A stretch of 64,000 nucleotides of DNA, taken from positions 1 to 64,000 of the forward strand of contig JAFSJX010000093.1 in the NCBI GenBank assembly GCA_017449285.1, written 5' to 3'. Shown piece by piece: positions 32,933-41,102 of the stretch. The DNA is from Treponema sp. (GTDB lineage Bacteria; Spirochaetota; Spirochaetia; Treponematales; Treponemataceae). Position 1 is the first letter of the stretch; the number at the start of each line of letters is the position of its first letter. The notes under the pieces were generated by a model that had not been told where the DNA came from, did no database searches, and saw nothing but the letters and a program-made list of their open reading frames with translations. The translations under genes and the position numbers were made by a program.

Positions 32933-33445
32933 ATGAGCAGAAAAAATGCGGTGTTCATCATACTTTCTCTCTTTTTGGCGGGTGCGCTCCCGTTTTTTTC
33001 CTCTGCGCACGAAAATGACCTGCCTTATGGAAAGCCGCCTCGTCCTTTTCCCCGCGAAAATCCTTTGCATTACAATGGCAAAAATATGCCGCGCAGGGAA
33101 GGAATTTTTGCGGCAATCGGCGTAAAGACTGAACCGCTTCCCGATGCATTGGTCGCCGTTTCCGTGTATTTTAACGATGCGGTGGACACCAATTCTATTC
33201 AGGGCAGGGAAATCTTCATTGATGATAAGTTTCTTCCGCCGACCACTGAATTCCTTTTTAGCAAGAGCAGGAGAATGATGCGCTTTGTGGTCAGACCTTC
33301 CGCCGACACGTTTTCACTTAGGATTTTGCGGGCAGCCTCTTTTGACGGAAGACCGATGCGACCGCTTGATTTGGCGGGGGTGAGTGCAGGAACTTTTTTT
33401 AAAATCACACGGGAAGAACGCAAATGGCAAAAATTCTTATTGTAG
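32933..33445 (+). CDS. Exported protein preceding a two-component system
   Basis: This 170-residue protein has a signal peptide (MSRKNAVFIILSLFLAGALPFFSSA) and a mature part that is proline/basic-rich, then beta-rich (ALVAVSVYFNDAVDTNSI), a little like an Ig-like SbsA domain. I do not recognise the family. The start follows a consensus -10 by seven bases. The end overlaps the response regulator by 22 bases, so all three genes are coupled. It may be an accessory sensor protein for the kinase. Confidence 0.7.
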   Translation: MSRKNAVFIILSLFLAGALPFFSSAHENDLPYGKPPRPFPRENPLHYNGKNMPRREGIFAAIGVKTEPLPDALVAVSVYFNDAVDTNSIQGREIFIDDKFLPPTTEFLFSKSRRMMRFVVRPSADTFSLRILRAASFDGRPMRPLDLAGVSAGTFFKITREERKWQKFLL

Positions 33446-34212
33446 AAGATGACGCAGAACTTTCAAAAATAATGTCTCTTGAGCTGGCTCATGAAGGCTT
33501 TTCCGTGGTGACGGCTTCTGACGGACGCGCGGGACTGGATGCGGTGGTGCGTGAAAAACCAGATTTGGTGCTGCTTGACGTGATGCTTCCCCGTCTGAGC
33601 GGGCTTGAAGTCCTGCGTAAAATGCGCGGGGAACTCTCGTTGCAAATGCGCGGGGAACTCTCGTTGCAAATGCGCGGGGAACTCTCGTTGCAAATGCGCG
33701 GGGAACTTTCGTCGCAAATGCGCGGGGATATGCGTGACGGAATCTCTGCCGACATTCCCGTGATTTTGGTGACGGCGCGTGGTGAGACGGTTGATAAAGT
33801 GGACGGACTGAACAGCGGCGCGGACGACTACATTGCAAAGCCCTTCAAAATTGAGGAGTTGCTTGCAAGAATCAATGCTGTGCTTCGCCGCGCACAAAAG
33901 ACCGCCGTTACAGCATCAGTTCCGCTTACAAACGGCGCGATTACGATGATTGCCGACAAGATGAAAGTGACGTTCAATGAAACGGCGGTCGAACTTTCCA
34001 AAAATGAATTTCTCTTGCTCAAATACTTTTTGGAGAACGTGGGAAAAGTGCTTGGCCGTGATGAGATTATCAAGACTGTGTGGGGCGAAAATTACTTTAT
34101 TGAAGAAAACAGCGTTGACGTGTATGTGCGCCATCTGCGGGCAAAATTTGGCGACAGCGTGATAAAAACAGTACGCGGCATGGGCTATACCATGCAGGAG
34201 CATGTGTGCTGA
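33424..34212 (+). CDS. OmpR-family response regulator with tandem repeat in receiver
   Basis: This 262-residue regulator has a receiver domain (ILIVEDDAELS, phospho-acceptor Asp in LVLLDVMLP near residue 54, Lys in IAKPF) and a winged-helix DNA-binding domain (KNEFLLLKYFLENVGKVLGRDEI, VRHLRAKFG). Residues 67-98 are four copies of MRGELSLQ or a close variant, placed between helix 3 and strand 4. This makes the protein about 30 residues longer than usual. GGAAG precedes the ATG. The partner kinase follows directly. Confidence 0.92.
   Translation: MAKILIVEDDAELSKIMSLELAHEGFSVVTASDGRAGLDAVVREKPDLVLLDVMLPRLSGLEVLRKMRGELSLQMRGELSLQMRGELSLQMRGELSSQMRGDMRDGISADIPVILVTARGETVDKVDGLNSGADDYIAKPFKIEELLARINAVLRRAQKTAVTASVPLTNGAITMIADKMKVTFNETAVELSKNEFLLLKYFLENVGKVLGRDEIIKTVWGENYFIEENSVDVYVRHLRAKFGDSVIKTVRGMGYTMQEHVC
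33622..33727 (+). repeat. In-frame 24-bp tandem repeat inside receiver domain
   Basis: Four full units of 24 bp (starts 33622, 33646, 33670, 33694) and a fifth partial one at 33718. The first three are identical and the fourth differs at two bases. The unit starts ATGCGCGGGGAACTC and encodes eight residues. A relative of the unit occurs in antisense near 39282-39345. Confidence 0.95.
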
Positions 34213-35519
34213 TGGCAGAAAGGGTTTTAGGGGCGGAGCCCCTAGGCGAAGGGGTAGCGGAAAACCGCAGGGTTGGAGCGAGGGGAAGACTTTCCCCTTC
34301 CATTACGGTGCATCTTTCGTTTAAGTTTATGATTCTGCTTGCGGGTACGATTTTTCTGCTTGCTTTGCTGTTTGTGTCGCTTTTGACGTATTCGGTCACG
34401 CAGAAACAGGATGCGGACTTGCAGAAAAGCATCGTGCGTATTACAGACACTGTTCTGGCGGACGGTACGGATGACCTTGCGTTCCTTGACCTTGCCTATT
34501 ATGTTACTTATGCGGTGTATGAGACGGAATCGCGGACGGTGCTTGCCACGAATGACAGCCTGCTTCCGCTTTTGGATTCTGACGGAAAAAGCCGCACTTA
34601 TTTTGCCAAAGATTTTTTTACTGACAGTGACTTGCATATTCGTTATTTGACGCGGACAATTGAGGCTGACGGAAAACATCTTACGGTGGAATGTGCGATA
34701 GACATTGCGAATGATTCTGCCGCCCAAATGCTTTCTGCCGTTCCGAAGCTGGTGCTTTTTGCGCTGATTCCCGTGCTGGTGCTTTCGTTCGCGCTTTCAT
34801 TTTTGATTTCACGGAAGACGATTGCCGCATTTAAAACATTGCGGGCAGATTACGACCGTGAGAAAGCCTTTACGAGCAATGTGAGCCATGAACTGAAAAC
34901 TCCGATTGCCATTATCGATGGACACGCGAATCTTCTGCGGCGTTGGGGAAAAGATGACCCCAAGCAACTTTCTGAGTCAATTGACGCGATTTTGCAGGCA
35001 ACGGAAACGATGAGCGGCATTGTAACGACTTTGCTTGACATGAGCCGCTTGGAACAGGGCAGCATCATCGTGGAAAAGACCCGTTTTGCTGCGGCAGATT
35101 TTTTTGCCCGCCTTGCAGATGAGTTTTCCGCGCTTTATCCTGCGCTGCACATCACGATTTCAGATTCCGATTCCCTTGTGCTGGAGACCGATGAGCAAAA
35201 ATTGCACCAGATTTTTACGGTGATTCTGTCTAACAGCGTGAAATTTGCGGGCGAACAATGCAAGATTACGCTTTCTGCGCGGAAAAATGACGGGAAAACG
35301 GTGCTTTCTGCGACCGATGACGGAACGGGGTTTACTCCTGATGTGCTTCCTCATGTGTTCGAGCGGTTTTACAAGGGAGATGCCGCGCACAATCGCAACG
35401 TGAGTGGAGCGGGCTTGGGGCTTTCCATCGCAAAGACGCTTTCAGATGCTATCGGCGCGGAAATCTATGCGGAAAATACGCAATCGGGAGGAGCAAGAAT
35501 AGTCGTGCAGGTGAAATGA
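34206..35519 (+). CDS. Sensor histidine kinase with repeat-derived N-terminus
   Basis: This 437-residue kinase has membrane segments near residues 41-65 and 177-197 around a periplasmic sensor of about 110 residues. The HisKA H-box is NVSHELKTPIAI (His about 226), and the HATPase has a DDGTGF G1 box and GAGLGLSIAK G2 box. The GTG at 34206 has AGGAG at ideal spacing and overlaps the regulator stop. Translation therefore runs through three GC-rich hairpins that encode about 30 basic, glycine-rich residues. A later GTG (Val-His-Leu, near 34309) would give a more normal N-terminus. Confidence 0.88.
   Translation: MLMAERVLGAEPLGEGVAENRRVGARGRLSPSITVHLSFKFMILLAGTIFLLALLFVSLLTYSVTQKQDADLQKSIVRITDTVLADGTDDLAFLDLAYYVTYAVYETESRTVLATNDSLLPLLDSDGKSRTYFAKDFFTDSDLHIRYLTRTIEADGKHLTVECAIDIANDSAAQMLSAVPKLVLFALIPVLVLSFALSFLISRKTIAAFKTLRADYDREKAFTSNVSHELKTPIAIIDGHANLLRRWGKDDPKQLSESIDAILQATETMSGIVTTLLDMSRLEQGSIIVEKTRFAAADFFARLADEFSALYPALHITISDSDSLVLETDEQKLHQIFTVILSNSVKFAGEQCKITLSARKNDGKTVLSATDDGTGFTPDVLPHVFERFYKGDAAHNRNVSGAGLGLSIAKTLSDAIGAEIYAENTQSGGARIVVQVK
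34228..34297. repeat. REP-like triple-hairpin element at the kinase start
   Basis: TAGGGGC/GCCCCTA (34228-34244), GCGG/CCGC (34257-34268) and GGGGAA/TTCCCC (34282-34297) lie in a row. The GC-rich block is unlike the flanking coding sequence but keeps the kinase frame open. It resembles dispersed intergenic palindromes. Confidence 0.65.
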
Positions 35520-35521
35520 CG

Positions 35522-36727
35522 CTACACCACCGTCGCCCTGATTGCTCCCTCGGCGGGAATGATTTCCAGCGTTCGTCCTGCGGCGGTGTCCTTGGGGCTT
35601 CGGATAATGCGTTTTGTCTCGCCGTCACGAACCATCGCGTAGCCCCGCGCAAGAATCGTTTTCGGACTCGCACTTTCCAGCACCTGAACGCACTGGTTGA
35701 TATGCTGTTTTGTGTCCTCTGCTTTCCGACGCATATTCTCCAAAAGAGCGTCCTTGGCGTTGTCAAAGCGGGCAAGAAGCGGCTGCTCAATCGTGCGGAA
35801 ACGCACTTCCAGATGATACGGGTCAAATGATTTTACCATCAGGCGAAGTCGCTCAACTTTTGCCTTCATCGCGTCATAAATTTCAGTCTTGCACGCCTCA
35901 ATGCCCTGCACAATCTCACTCTGAATCGGAACGACCAGTTCAGCGGCGGCAGATGGGGTAGGGGCGCGCACATCGGCGGCATAATCGCTCAACGCCCAGT
36001 CAATCTCATGTCCCACCGCGCTCACCACGGGAATGTCAGAGGCGGCAATCGCGCGCACCACACATTCCTCGCTGAACGGAAGCAAATCTTCCAGCGAGCC
36101 GCCGCCACGCCCCACAATCATCACATCGCACAACTCAAAATCGTTCGCCGTCTGAATCTGACGCGCAATCGTCTCTGCAGCCCCGTCCCCCTGCACCAGC
36201 GCGGGGAGAATCACCACGGAAACGCATTTGTTCCTCCGCCGGGTAATTTGCAAAATGTCGCGCAGAGCCGCACCTGTCGGGCTGGTCACAATGCCGACCG
36301 TCTGCGGAAAAAATGGCAGCCGCTTTTTGTGTTCGCTTGAAAAAAGTCCTTCCGCCGCGAGTTTTTTCTTCCGTTGCTCAAGAATTTGCAGGATATTCCC
36401 TTCGCCCGCAATTTCCATCGACGTGATGATAATCTGATAATTTCCGCGCGGCGCATACACCGAAATCGAGCCTTTGCACCGCACTTTCATCCCATCTTTC
36501 GGCACAAAAGTCAATCCGGCCGCCCGACCACGGAACATTACCGCACTAATCTGCGCACCCTCATCTTTGAGCGTAAAATACAGATGTCCCGATGCGTTGG
36601 GGCGATAATTTGAGATTTCTCCCTCCAGCGTGACCGCAGGAAACGTCGCCTCCAGAATCTCACGCAAAAACGAAGTAAGTGAAGAGACCGAAAAAATGGT
36701 GTCGGAATTCACGGGAATTTGTGACAT
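35522..36727 (-). CDS. xseA: Exodeoxyribonuclease VII large subunit
   Basis: This 401-residue catalytic subunit degrades single-stranded DNA from both ends. The N-terminal OB-fold (VTLEGEISNYRPNASGHLYF, ISAVMFRG) is followed by the catalytic core (IGIVTSPTGAALRDIL, VGRGGGSLEDL, SAVGHEIDWALSDYAADVRAPTPSAAAE) and a C-terminal segment with the end motif ILARGYAMVRD. The length fits the shorter family members. Its ATG lies six bases after TACACT, so the mRNA should be leaderless. Confidence 0.95.
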   Translation of the reverse strand: MSQIPVNSDTIFSVSSLTSFLREILEATFPAVTLEGEISNYRPNASGHLYFTLKDEGAQISAVMFRGRAAGLTFVPKDGMKVRCKGSISVYAPRGNYQIIITSMEIAGEGNILQILEQRKKKLAAEGLFSSEHKKRLPFFPQTVGIVTSPTGAALRDILQITRRRNKCVSVVILPALVQGDGAAETIARQIQTANDFELCDVMIVGRGGGSLEDLLPFSEECVVRAIAASDIPVVSAVGHEIDWALSDYAADVRAPTPSAAAELVVPIQSEIVQGIEACKTEIYDAMKAKVERLRLMVKSFDPYHLEVRFRTIEQPLLARFDNAKDALLENMRRKAEDTKQHINQCVQVLESASPKTILARGYAMVRDGETKRIIRSPKDTAAGRTLEIIPAEGAIRATVV

Positions 36728-36733
36728 ACAGAA

Positions 36734-36762
36734 AGTGTAGCGTGAATGGGCGGATTTTGCAA
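36734..36762 (-). promoter_or_regulatory. Promoter of xseA, leaderless layout
   Basis: On the minus strand, TTGCAA (36762-36757), a 17-bp spacer and TACACT (36739-36734). Six bases separate it from the ATG at 36727. The layout matches the xseB promoter, including GCTACACT. Confidence 0.65.
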
Positions 36763-36935
36763 TTGGACGCGGAAAGCAATTTTACATTTTGACGCGGGAA
36801 ATGACAGGTTTAAAAAATTAAAAGCCATTAAATTATGCTCCCGCAGATTTTCCTTGTAAAAATGGAACATAATCTTAATGACTTCCCTACAGATTGCGCA
36901 TCACCTCATTTTGCAATTTGGTTGCGCTAATCTAT

Positions 36936-37139
36936 TATAATTATCGGACGCATTTTTCGATTTGTCAAGTTTTTTCTAAAAAAAACGTAAAAAAGATGCA
37001 CACTTTTCCGCAACTATCAACTGCCATGTAGGCAAATTATCTCTATGCTGCCATCGGTGCTGAACAAACTCGCCTGCGTGGAAGAAAAAGGGATTGAAAG
37101 GGGAAAAGAAACCTTTTAAGGTTGCGTTTCCCCTTTTTT
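36936..37139 (+). ncRNA. Possible small RNA between xseA and acyl-CoA synthetase genes
   Basis: This lies in the only gene-free stretch over 300 bp (36763-37163). A perfect TATAAT at 36936-36941 is followed about 155 bases later by an isolated terminator ending at 37139. Both flanking genes point outwards, so the terminator needs a transcript of its own. The interval has small hairpins (TGCC/GGCA near 37030). It also has a 24-codon frame (MLPSVLNKLACVEEKGIERG...) that runs into the terminator. I cannot assign a known RNA family. Confidence 0.3.
37097..37139 (+). terminator. Strong isolated rho-independent terminator
   Basis: AAAGGGGAAA (37097-37106) pairs with TTTCCCCTTT (37127-37136). An inner AACCTT/AAGGTT stem and a T-run follow. 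It lies upstream of, and pointing towards, the promoter at 37164-37191. Confidence 0.8.
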
Positions 37140-37163
37140 GAAAAAAAACTACGCTCTTGCCTC

Positions 37164-37191
37164 TTGTCAAAATGACAAAAAATGTGATAAT
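37164..37191 (+). promoter_or_regulatory. Promoter of the acyl-CoA synthetase gene, leaderless layout
   Basis: TTGTCA (37164-37169), a 16-bp spacer and GATAAT (37186-37191) with an extended TGT. Seven bases separate it from the ATG at 37199, with no Shine-Dalgarno. Confidence 0.65.
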
Positions 37192-37198
37192 GTAAAGT

Positions 37199-39157
37199 AT
37201 GATTGATGAGAGTTCGATGGACAAGACGCTGGGGGCGACGCTTCCGATTTTGTTGCGGAATAAGGTAAAGGAAATCCCGAATTACACGTTGCAGGCGGTG
37301 AAGAATAAGAGCGGTGTGTTCGTGCGGTACAGTTATTCGCAGGTGTACCAGCACGTGATTGAACTTGCCGCGAGCCTCAAAAAAATGGGCGTGAAGAAGG
37401 GTGACCACATTGGTTTGATAAGCGACAATCGGCGCGAGTGGCTGATTACCGATTACGCGCTTCTTGCTTTGGGTGCGGCTGACGTTCCGCGCGGATGCGA
37501 TTCAATGGGCATGGAAATTCGGTTCATTTTGCATTTTGCCGACTGCCGCATCAGTTTTTTTGAGAATGCGCGTCAGTTGCAAAAAGTCTTGGAAAAAATT
37601 GAGGAAGTTCCGCTCTTAAAAACGGCGATTCTGTACGAGCATCCCGACGAAAAGACCGTGGCTCAGGCAAAAGAGGCGGGAATTGAGGTCATCAATTATT
37701 CGCTTTTGGAGAGCGAGGGTACGGCGGTCACCAAGGAAGAATGGTTTGAAATTGAGGCGGGCATGGACGAGATTCAGCCTGATGATGTTGCCACGATTAT
37801 CTTCACGTCGGGAACGACGGGGCTGCCCAAGGGCGTACAGTTGACCCACGACAATTACATCGCGCAGTGCGAGGTTGCCCACAAGGTTCTGGGACTCATG
37901 CAGCCGGGTGACATCTGGCTTACGGTGCTTCCGATTTGGCACAGTTTTGAGCGGGCTTTCTGTTACATGGTCATCGGTCTGAAAGGCGGCTTTGCCTATT
38001 CAAAACCGATTGCCTCTGTCATGCTGCAGGATATGGCTCTGGTGCAGCCGCAGTGGATGAACGGCGTGCCGCGCTTGTGGGAGGCGATGGCGCAGGGATT
38101 GTTCCGCGAGGTAAAAAAACAGGATGCATTACATAAAAGCGCGTTCTATAATTTTGTTGCGGTTGGAAAACTTTACTATAAATTCAAGGAGCGGGTCTTT
38201 GGGCTTCGCTGCCGCTATCATTGGTATCCGCGCTTTTTGGATGTGCTTGTAGGAATCATTCCGTATATTTTGCTTTGGCCGCTCCACAAATTGGGCGAGG
38301 TTGTCGTATACAGGAAGATTCTTGCCAAATTCGGCGGCAAATTCAGGGCTGCAATCAGTGGTGGTGGTGCGCTTCAGCCTGAAACCGAATCATTCTATCA
38401 TGCGATTGGATTTAAGTTGCTGGAAGGCTACGGCATGACCGAAACTGCGCCCGTTATCTCCGTGAAGAATTCAAAGAAGCCGCGGAGCAACAACGTGGGC
38501 TGGGTGTTTCCCACTTTTGACGTAAAAATCGTTGCAGAAAAAGACGGTCAGATTGTGGACGGAGAGCCGCTCAAACCTGGAAAACGCGGTATCATTATGG
38601 TCAAAGGTCGTCAGGTGATGAAAGGTTACTATAAGCGTGATGATTTGACCGAACAGGTCATCGACAAGGACGGTTGGCTCAACACGGGCGACTTGGGTAT
38701 GATTAGTTACGATGAGGAACTGAAAATCGTTGGTCGCGCAAAAGATACGATTGTTCTGCTTGGCGGCGAGAACATTGAGCCACAGGTGATTGAAAAGGCG
38801 GTGAATGCGTCTCCGTACATCGAGCGTACGGTGGTGGTCGGACAGGACAAAAAATATGTCGCCGCGCTCATCGTTCCTGACCAGCAGAATGTGCTTTCCT
38901 ATGCGGAAGAAAACAATATCCTGTACGATAATTATGAGCAGCTTTTGGAGACGAACGAAATCCAGAATTTGTTCCGTACAGAAATCGACATGCTTGACAA
39001 CGCAAAGACTGGTTTCCGTACCTGCGAGCGTATCTTCAAATTCATCCTGCTGACCAAGCCTTTTGAAATCGGCGTGGAAATCAACGCAAAGCAGGAACTT
39101 ATGCGCCACAAGATTGTGAAACTGTACAAGAAAGAGTACAACTCGTTGTTTGAGTAA
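37199..39157 (+). CDS. Long-chain acyl-CoA synthetase (AMP-forming)
   Basis: This 652-residue ANL-superfamily enzyme activates fatty acids through an acyl-adenylate. The P-loop-like motif IIFTSGTTGLPKGVQLTHDN lies near residue 198. YGMTETAPVIS, then GWLNTGDLGMI and the hinge GRAKDTIVLLGGENIEPQ follow. The insert between them and the length match FadD15/ACSL-like long-chain ligases. It could feed exogenous host fatty acids into lipid synthesis, which fits a treponeme. The ATG follows a -10 by seven bases. Confidence 0.92.
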   Translation: MIDESSMDKTLGATLPILLRNKVKEIPNYTLQAVKNKSGVFVRYSYSQVYQHVIELAASLKKMGVKKGDHIGLISDNRREWLITDYALLALGAADVPRGCDSMGMEIRFILHFADCRISFFENARQLQKVLEKIEEVPLLKTAILYEHPDEKTVAQAKEAGIEVINYSLLESEGTAVTKEEWFEIEAGMDEIQPDDVATIIFTSGTTGLPKGVQLTHDNYIAQCEVAHKVLGLMQPGDIWLTVLPIWHSFERAFCYMVIGLKGGFAYSKPIASVMLQDMALVQPQWMNGVPRLWEAMAQGLFREVKKQDALHKSAFYNFVAVGKLYYKFKERVFGLRCRYHWYPRFLDVLVGIIPYILLWPLHKLGEVVVYRKILAKFGGKFRAAISGGGALQPETESFYHAIGFKLLEGYGMTETAPVISVKNSKKPRSNNVGWVFPTFDVKIVAEKDGQIVDGEPLKPGKRGIIMVKGRQVMKGYYKRDDLTEQVIDKDGWLNTGDLGMISYDEELKIVGRAKDTIVLLGGENIEPQVIEKAVNASPYIERTVVVGQDKKYVAALIVPDQQNVLSYAEENNILYDNYEQLLETNEIQNLFRTEIDMLDNAKTGFRTCERIFKFILLTKPFEIGVEINAKQELMRHKIVKLYKKEYNSLFE

Positions 39158-39207
39158 GGCAATGTGGATTCTGCGTAATCTACGTAATTTAAGGGCATTT
39201 TTCTGCC

Positions 39208-39213
39208 GATAAT
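39208..39213 (+). promoter_or_regulatory. -10 element of the 39220 gene, leaderless layout
   Basis: GATAAT ends six bases before the ATG at 39220. No clear -35 and no Shine-Dalgarno. Confidence 0.4.
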
Positions 39214-39219
39214 CAATAG

Positions 39220-40344
39220 ATGAAAAACTCTTTTCGGTTATCGGCACTTTTTTTTCTCATGCTGTGTTCGCTCGTTTCCGCGCAAATTGCAACGAAGTTC
39301 TCAGCGCAGGGCGCAACGCAAATTGCAACGAAGTTTCCCGCGCAATCGCTGTCCGTAAAGGAACTGGAAGTGAGCGGTGAGATTCCTGAACTGCTTGCGG
39401 GTGTGTGGCAGGGAAATGATAGGCTCGTGCTGTTCGGAAAAGAAGGCAACGAATTTGCCGCCGTACTCCGTGTGTTTTACGCATGGTACAATGACCGCGC
39501 CGCAGAACCTGCCGCCTATGCCGAATATTCAACCCGTGACCGAAACAATACCACAAGCCGTGAGGCGGAGCATATCGAAATCAAATATATTACGCTTGCG
39601 GAAAATGAATCTCACACGGCTGGCGCGTATGAACTGCAAGTCCTGTATCCGAATAGCAAATCGTATGTGTATGTGCCTGTGGCGGTCATCGGGGAAAAAA
39701 TGTACCTTGATTTTCTGGTCAAGGGAAGCGCGTATCAGACAGATTACAATCCCGTTCTGACAAGCATACTGAAATCGGCGGACGGTCAGGGGAATGTATC
39801 GGAATCACTGGATTTAGAAGGATTCTGGCGCGACTGTGGCGCGGCTTCGGGGCTGCTTGTTTCTCCACCGTGGATAAAAAAAGAACGGACAGGCTATTAT
39901 TTTTTCGACAACGCATTCTATCATATCCGCTACTGGGAGACCGATATGCCATACACCTACGAGAAGGCAGGCTTCACTGACGGCGAAAAATCGTTTGTAG
40001 TGGATAAATACGTACGGTCTGCGGGAAAAGTCTACACATGCTGTACAGGTCGTCGCACCCAAATTCGCAATATTGAGAAATCGTCAAAACTTTCGGGAAC
40101 ATATCTTTTTGACGGAGACGGGGTAATCTGTGCGTTCGGCTCGCCGTATTTGGTTCGGCTTGACGGCAAGGAAAACCGTGTTGACTTGCAGCAGGTGACT
40201 GATGAGACGAATGCCAAGCGGAAGACTCCGCGAAAACCGCTGTTTCCTGTTACATTTCCCAATGTACGCTGGCCGAAATTCAATGCGCTTGATTTGTATG
40301 ACCCCGACACATGGAATCGACGCAATATCGACCTAGGAAAATGA
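39220..40344 (+). CDS. Exported protein of unknown function with N-terminal repeat
   Basis: This 374-residue protein has a signal peptide (MKNSFRLSALFFLMLCSLVSA). Directly after the predicted cleavage site is a duplicated IATKF(S/P)AQ segment encoded by a 36-bp tandem repeat (39282-39345). The rest is beta-rich with many aromatic residues (FYAWYNDRAAEP, YYFFDNAFYHIRYWETD) and could form a lipocalin-like or beta-sandwich fold. I do not recognise the family. It stands alone and converges on the response-regulator gene. Confidence 0.72.
   Translation: MKNSFRLSALFFLMLCSLVSAQIATKFSAQGATQIATKFPAQSLSVKELEVSGEIPELLAGVWQGNDRLVLFGKEGNEFAAVLRVFYAWYNDRAAEPAAYAEYSTRDRNNTTSREAEHIEIKYITLAENESHTAGAYELQVLYPNSKSYVYVPVAVIGEKMYLDFLVKGSAYQTDYNPVLTSILKSADGQGNVSESLDLEGFWRDCGAASGLLVSPPWIKKERTGYYFFDNAFYHIRYWETDMPYTYEKAGFTDGEKSFVVDKYVRSAGKVYTCCTGRRTQIRNIEKSSKLSGTYLFDGDGVICAFGSPYLVRLDGKENRVDLQQVTDETNAKRKTPRKPLFPVTFPNVRWPKFNALDLYDPDTWNRRNIDLGK
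39282..39345 (-). repeat. Two copies of a repeat related to the receiver-domain repeat
   Basis: Two copies starting at 39282 and 39318 share GCAAATTGCAACGAAGTT. The second continues as TCCCGCGCAA. Its reverse complement is nearly the 24-bp unit at 33622-33717. Here it is read in the opposite sense as QIATKFPAQ. Confidence 0.8.
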
Positions 40345-40348
40345 TTTT

Positions 40349-41098
40349 TTAGACGGTAATCGTTCTTTTGAAAAACTCACGGATAGTTTTCTTGATTTCT
40401 TCGGGCGAATGGCTTTTCAGAATATATCCTTCAGGCTTTAGGTCTATGACGCTCATCACGCTCTTTTTGTCGTCTTTTGCGGTAAGAAATATAACCGGGA
40501 TTTTTTTTGTCTCTTCATGGAATCTAATAATCCGCAGAACGTCAGGACCTGTCATTTCTGGCATTTCGTAATCGAGCAATATAAGGTCAATGTGCTGTTT
40601 GACGATAAAATCAAGCGCGGCTGCTCCTGAAGAGACGAGATACACTTCATATTCATCTTTCAGCAATGCCTTCATGCTTCTGAGCAACATCGGTTCGTCG
40701 TCAACGATAAGAATGGATTTTCTTTCCCTGCTGTTTGTCTCAATTGTTTTTATGAGGCTCTTTATGTTCATCGTCCATGACGGAAAATGTACGGGATGAC
40801 ATTCTTTCAGCAAAGTTTCTTCTTCGATGGAAAGTTTATTTGGTTTCCCGACAAGGTACAGGTGCAGACCCGAACGCTCCACTTTTTTTGCGAGAGAATG
40901 AATTATCTGCGTGTCCAAATCATCGGAAAGACAAAGGATCAGTTGAACAGGGTGGTCGGGCAAATTGTTTATCTGGCGGGAATCCATGTCGATGAGCGTT
41001 GTTTTTAAGTTTGATTCCTGCAAAACTCGGATAAGCGTCTGAACGACAAATCTTCTTGTGTTACCAAGGATATATACTTCAATTTGTTTCTGCTCCAT
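40349..41098 (-). CDS. Response regulator with degenerate N-terminal and intact C-terminal receiver
   Basis: This 249-residue protein has an N-terminal alpha/beta domain of about 120 residues (VYILGNTRRFVVQTLIRVLQ) that looks like a receiver without acidic pocket residues. A complete receiver follows (ILIVDDEPMLLRSMKALL, phospho-acceptor in LILLDYEMPEMTG, switch VIFLTAKDD). There is no DNA-binding output. It ends the signalling operon and may accept phosphate from the two hybrid kinases encoded upstream. GGAAGC precedes the ATG. Confidence 0.85.
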   Translation of the reverse strand: MEQKQIEVYILGNTRRFVVQTLIRVLQESNLKTTLIDMDSRQINNLPDHPVQLILCLSDDLDTQIIHSLAKKVERSGLHLYLVGKPNKLSIEEETLLKECHPVHFPSWTMNIKSLIKTIETNSRERKSILIVDDEPMLLRSMKALLKDEYEVYLVSSGAAALDFIVKQHIDLILLDYEMPEMTGPDVLRIIRFHEETKKIPVIFLTAKDDKKSVMSVIDLKPEGYILKSHSPEEIKKTIREFFKRTITV

Positions 41099-41102
41099 AT
41101 TT

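Noticed and set aside
37020..37050. ACTGCCATGTAGGCA resembles the core of a type I-F CRISPR repeat
   Set aside because: Only one copy of about 15 bases is present, the stem is one pair short, and there are no spacers or cas genes.
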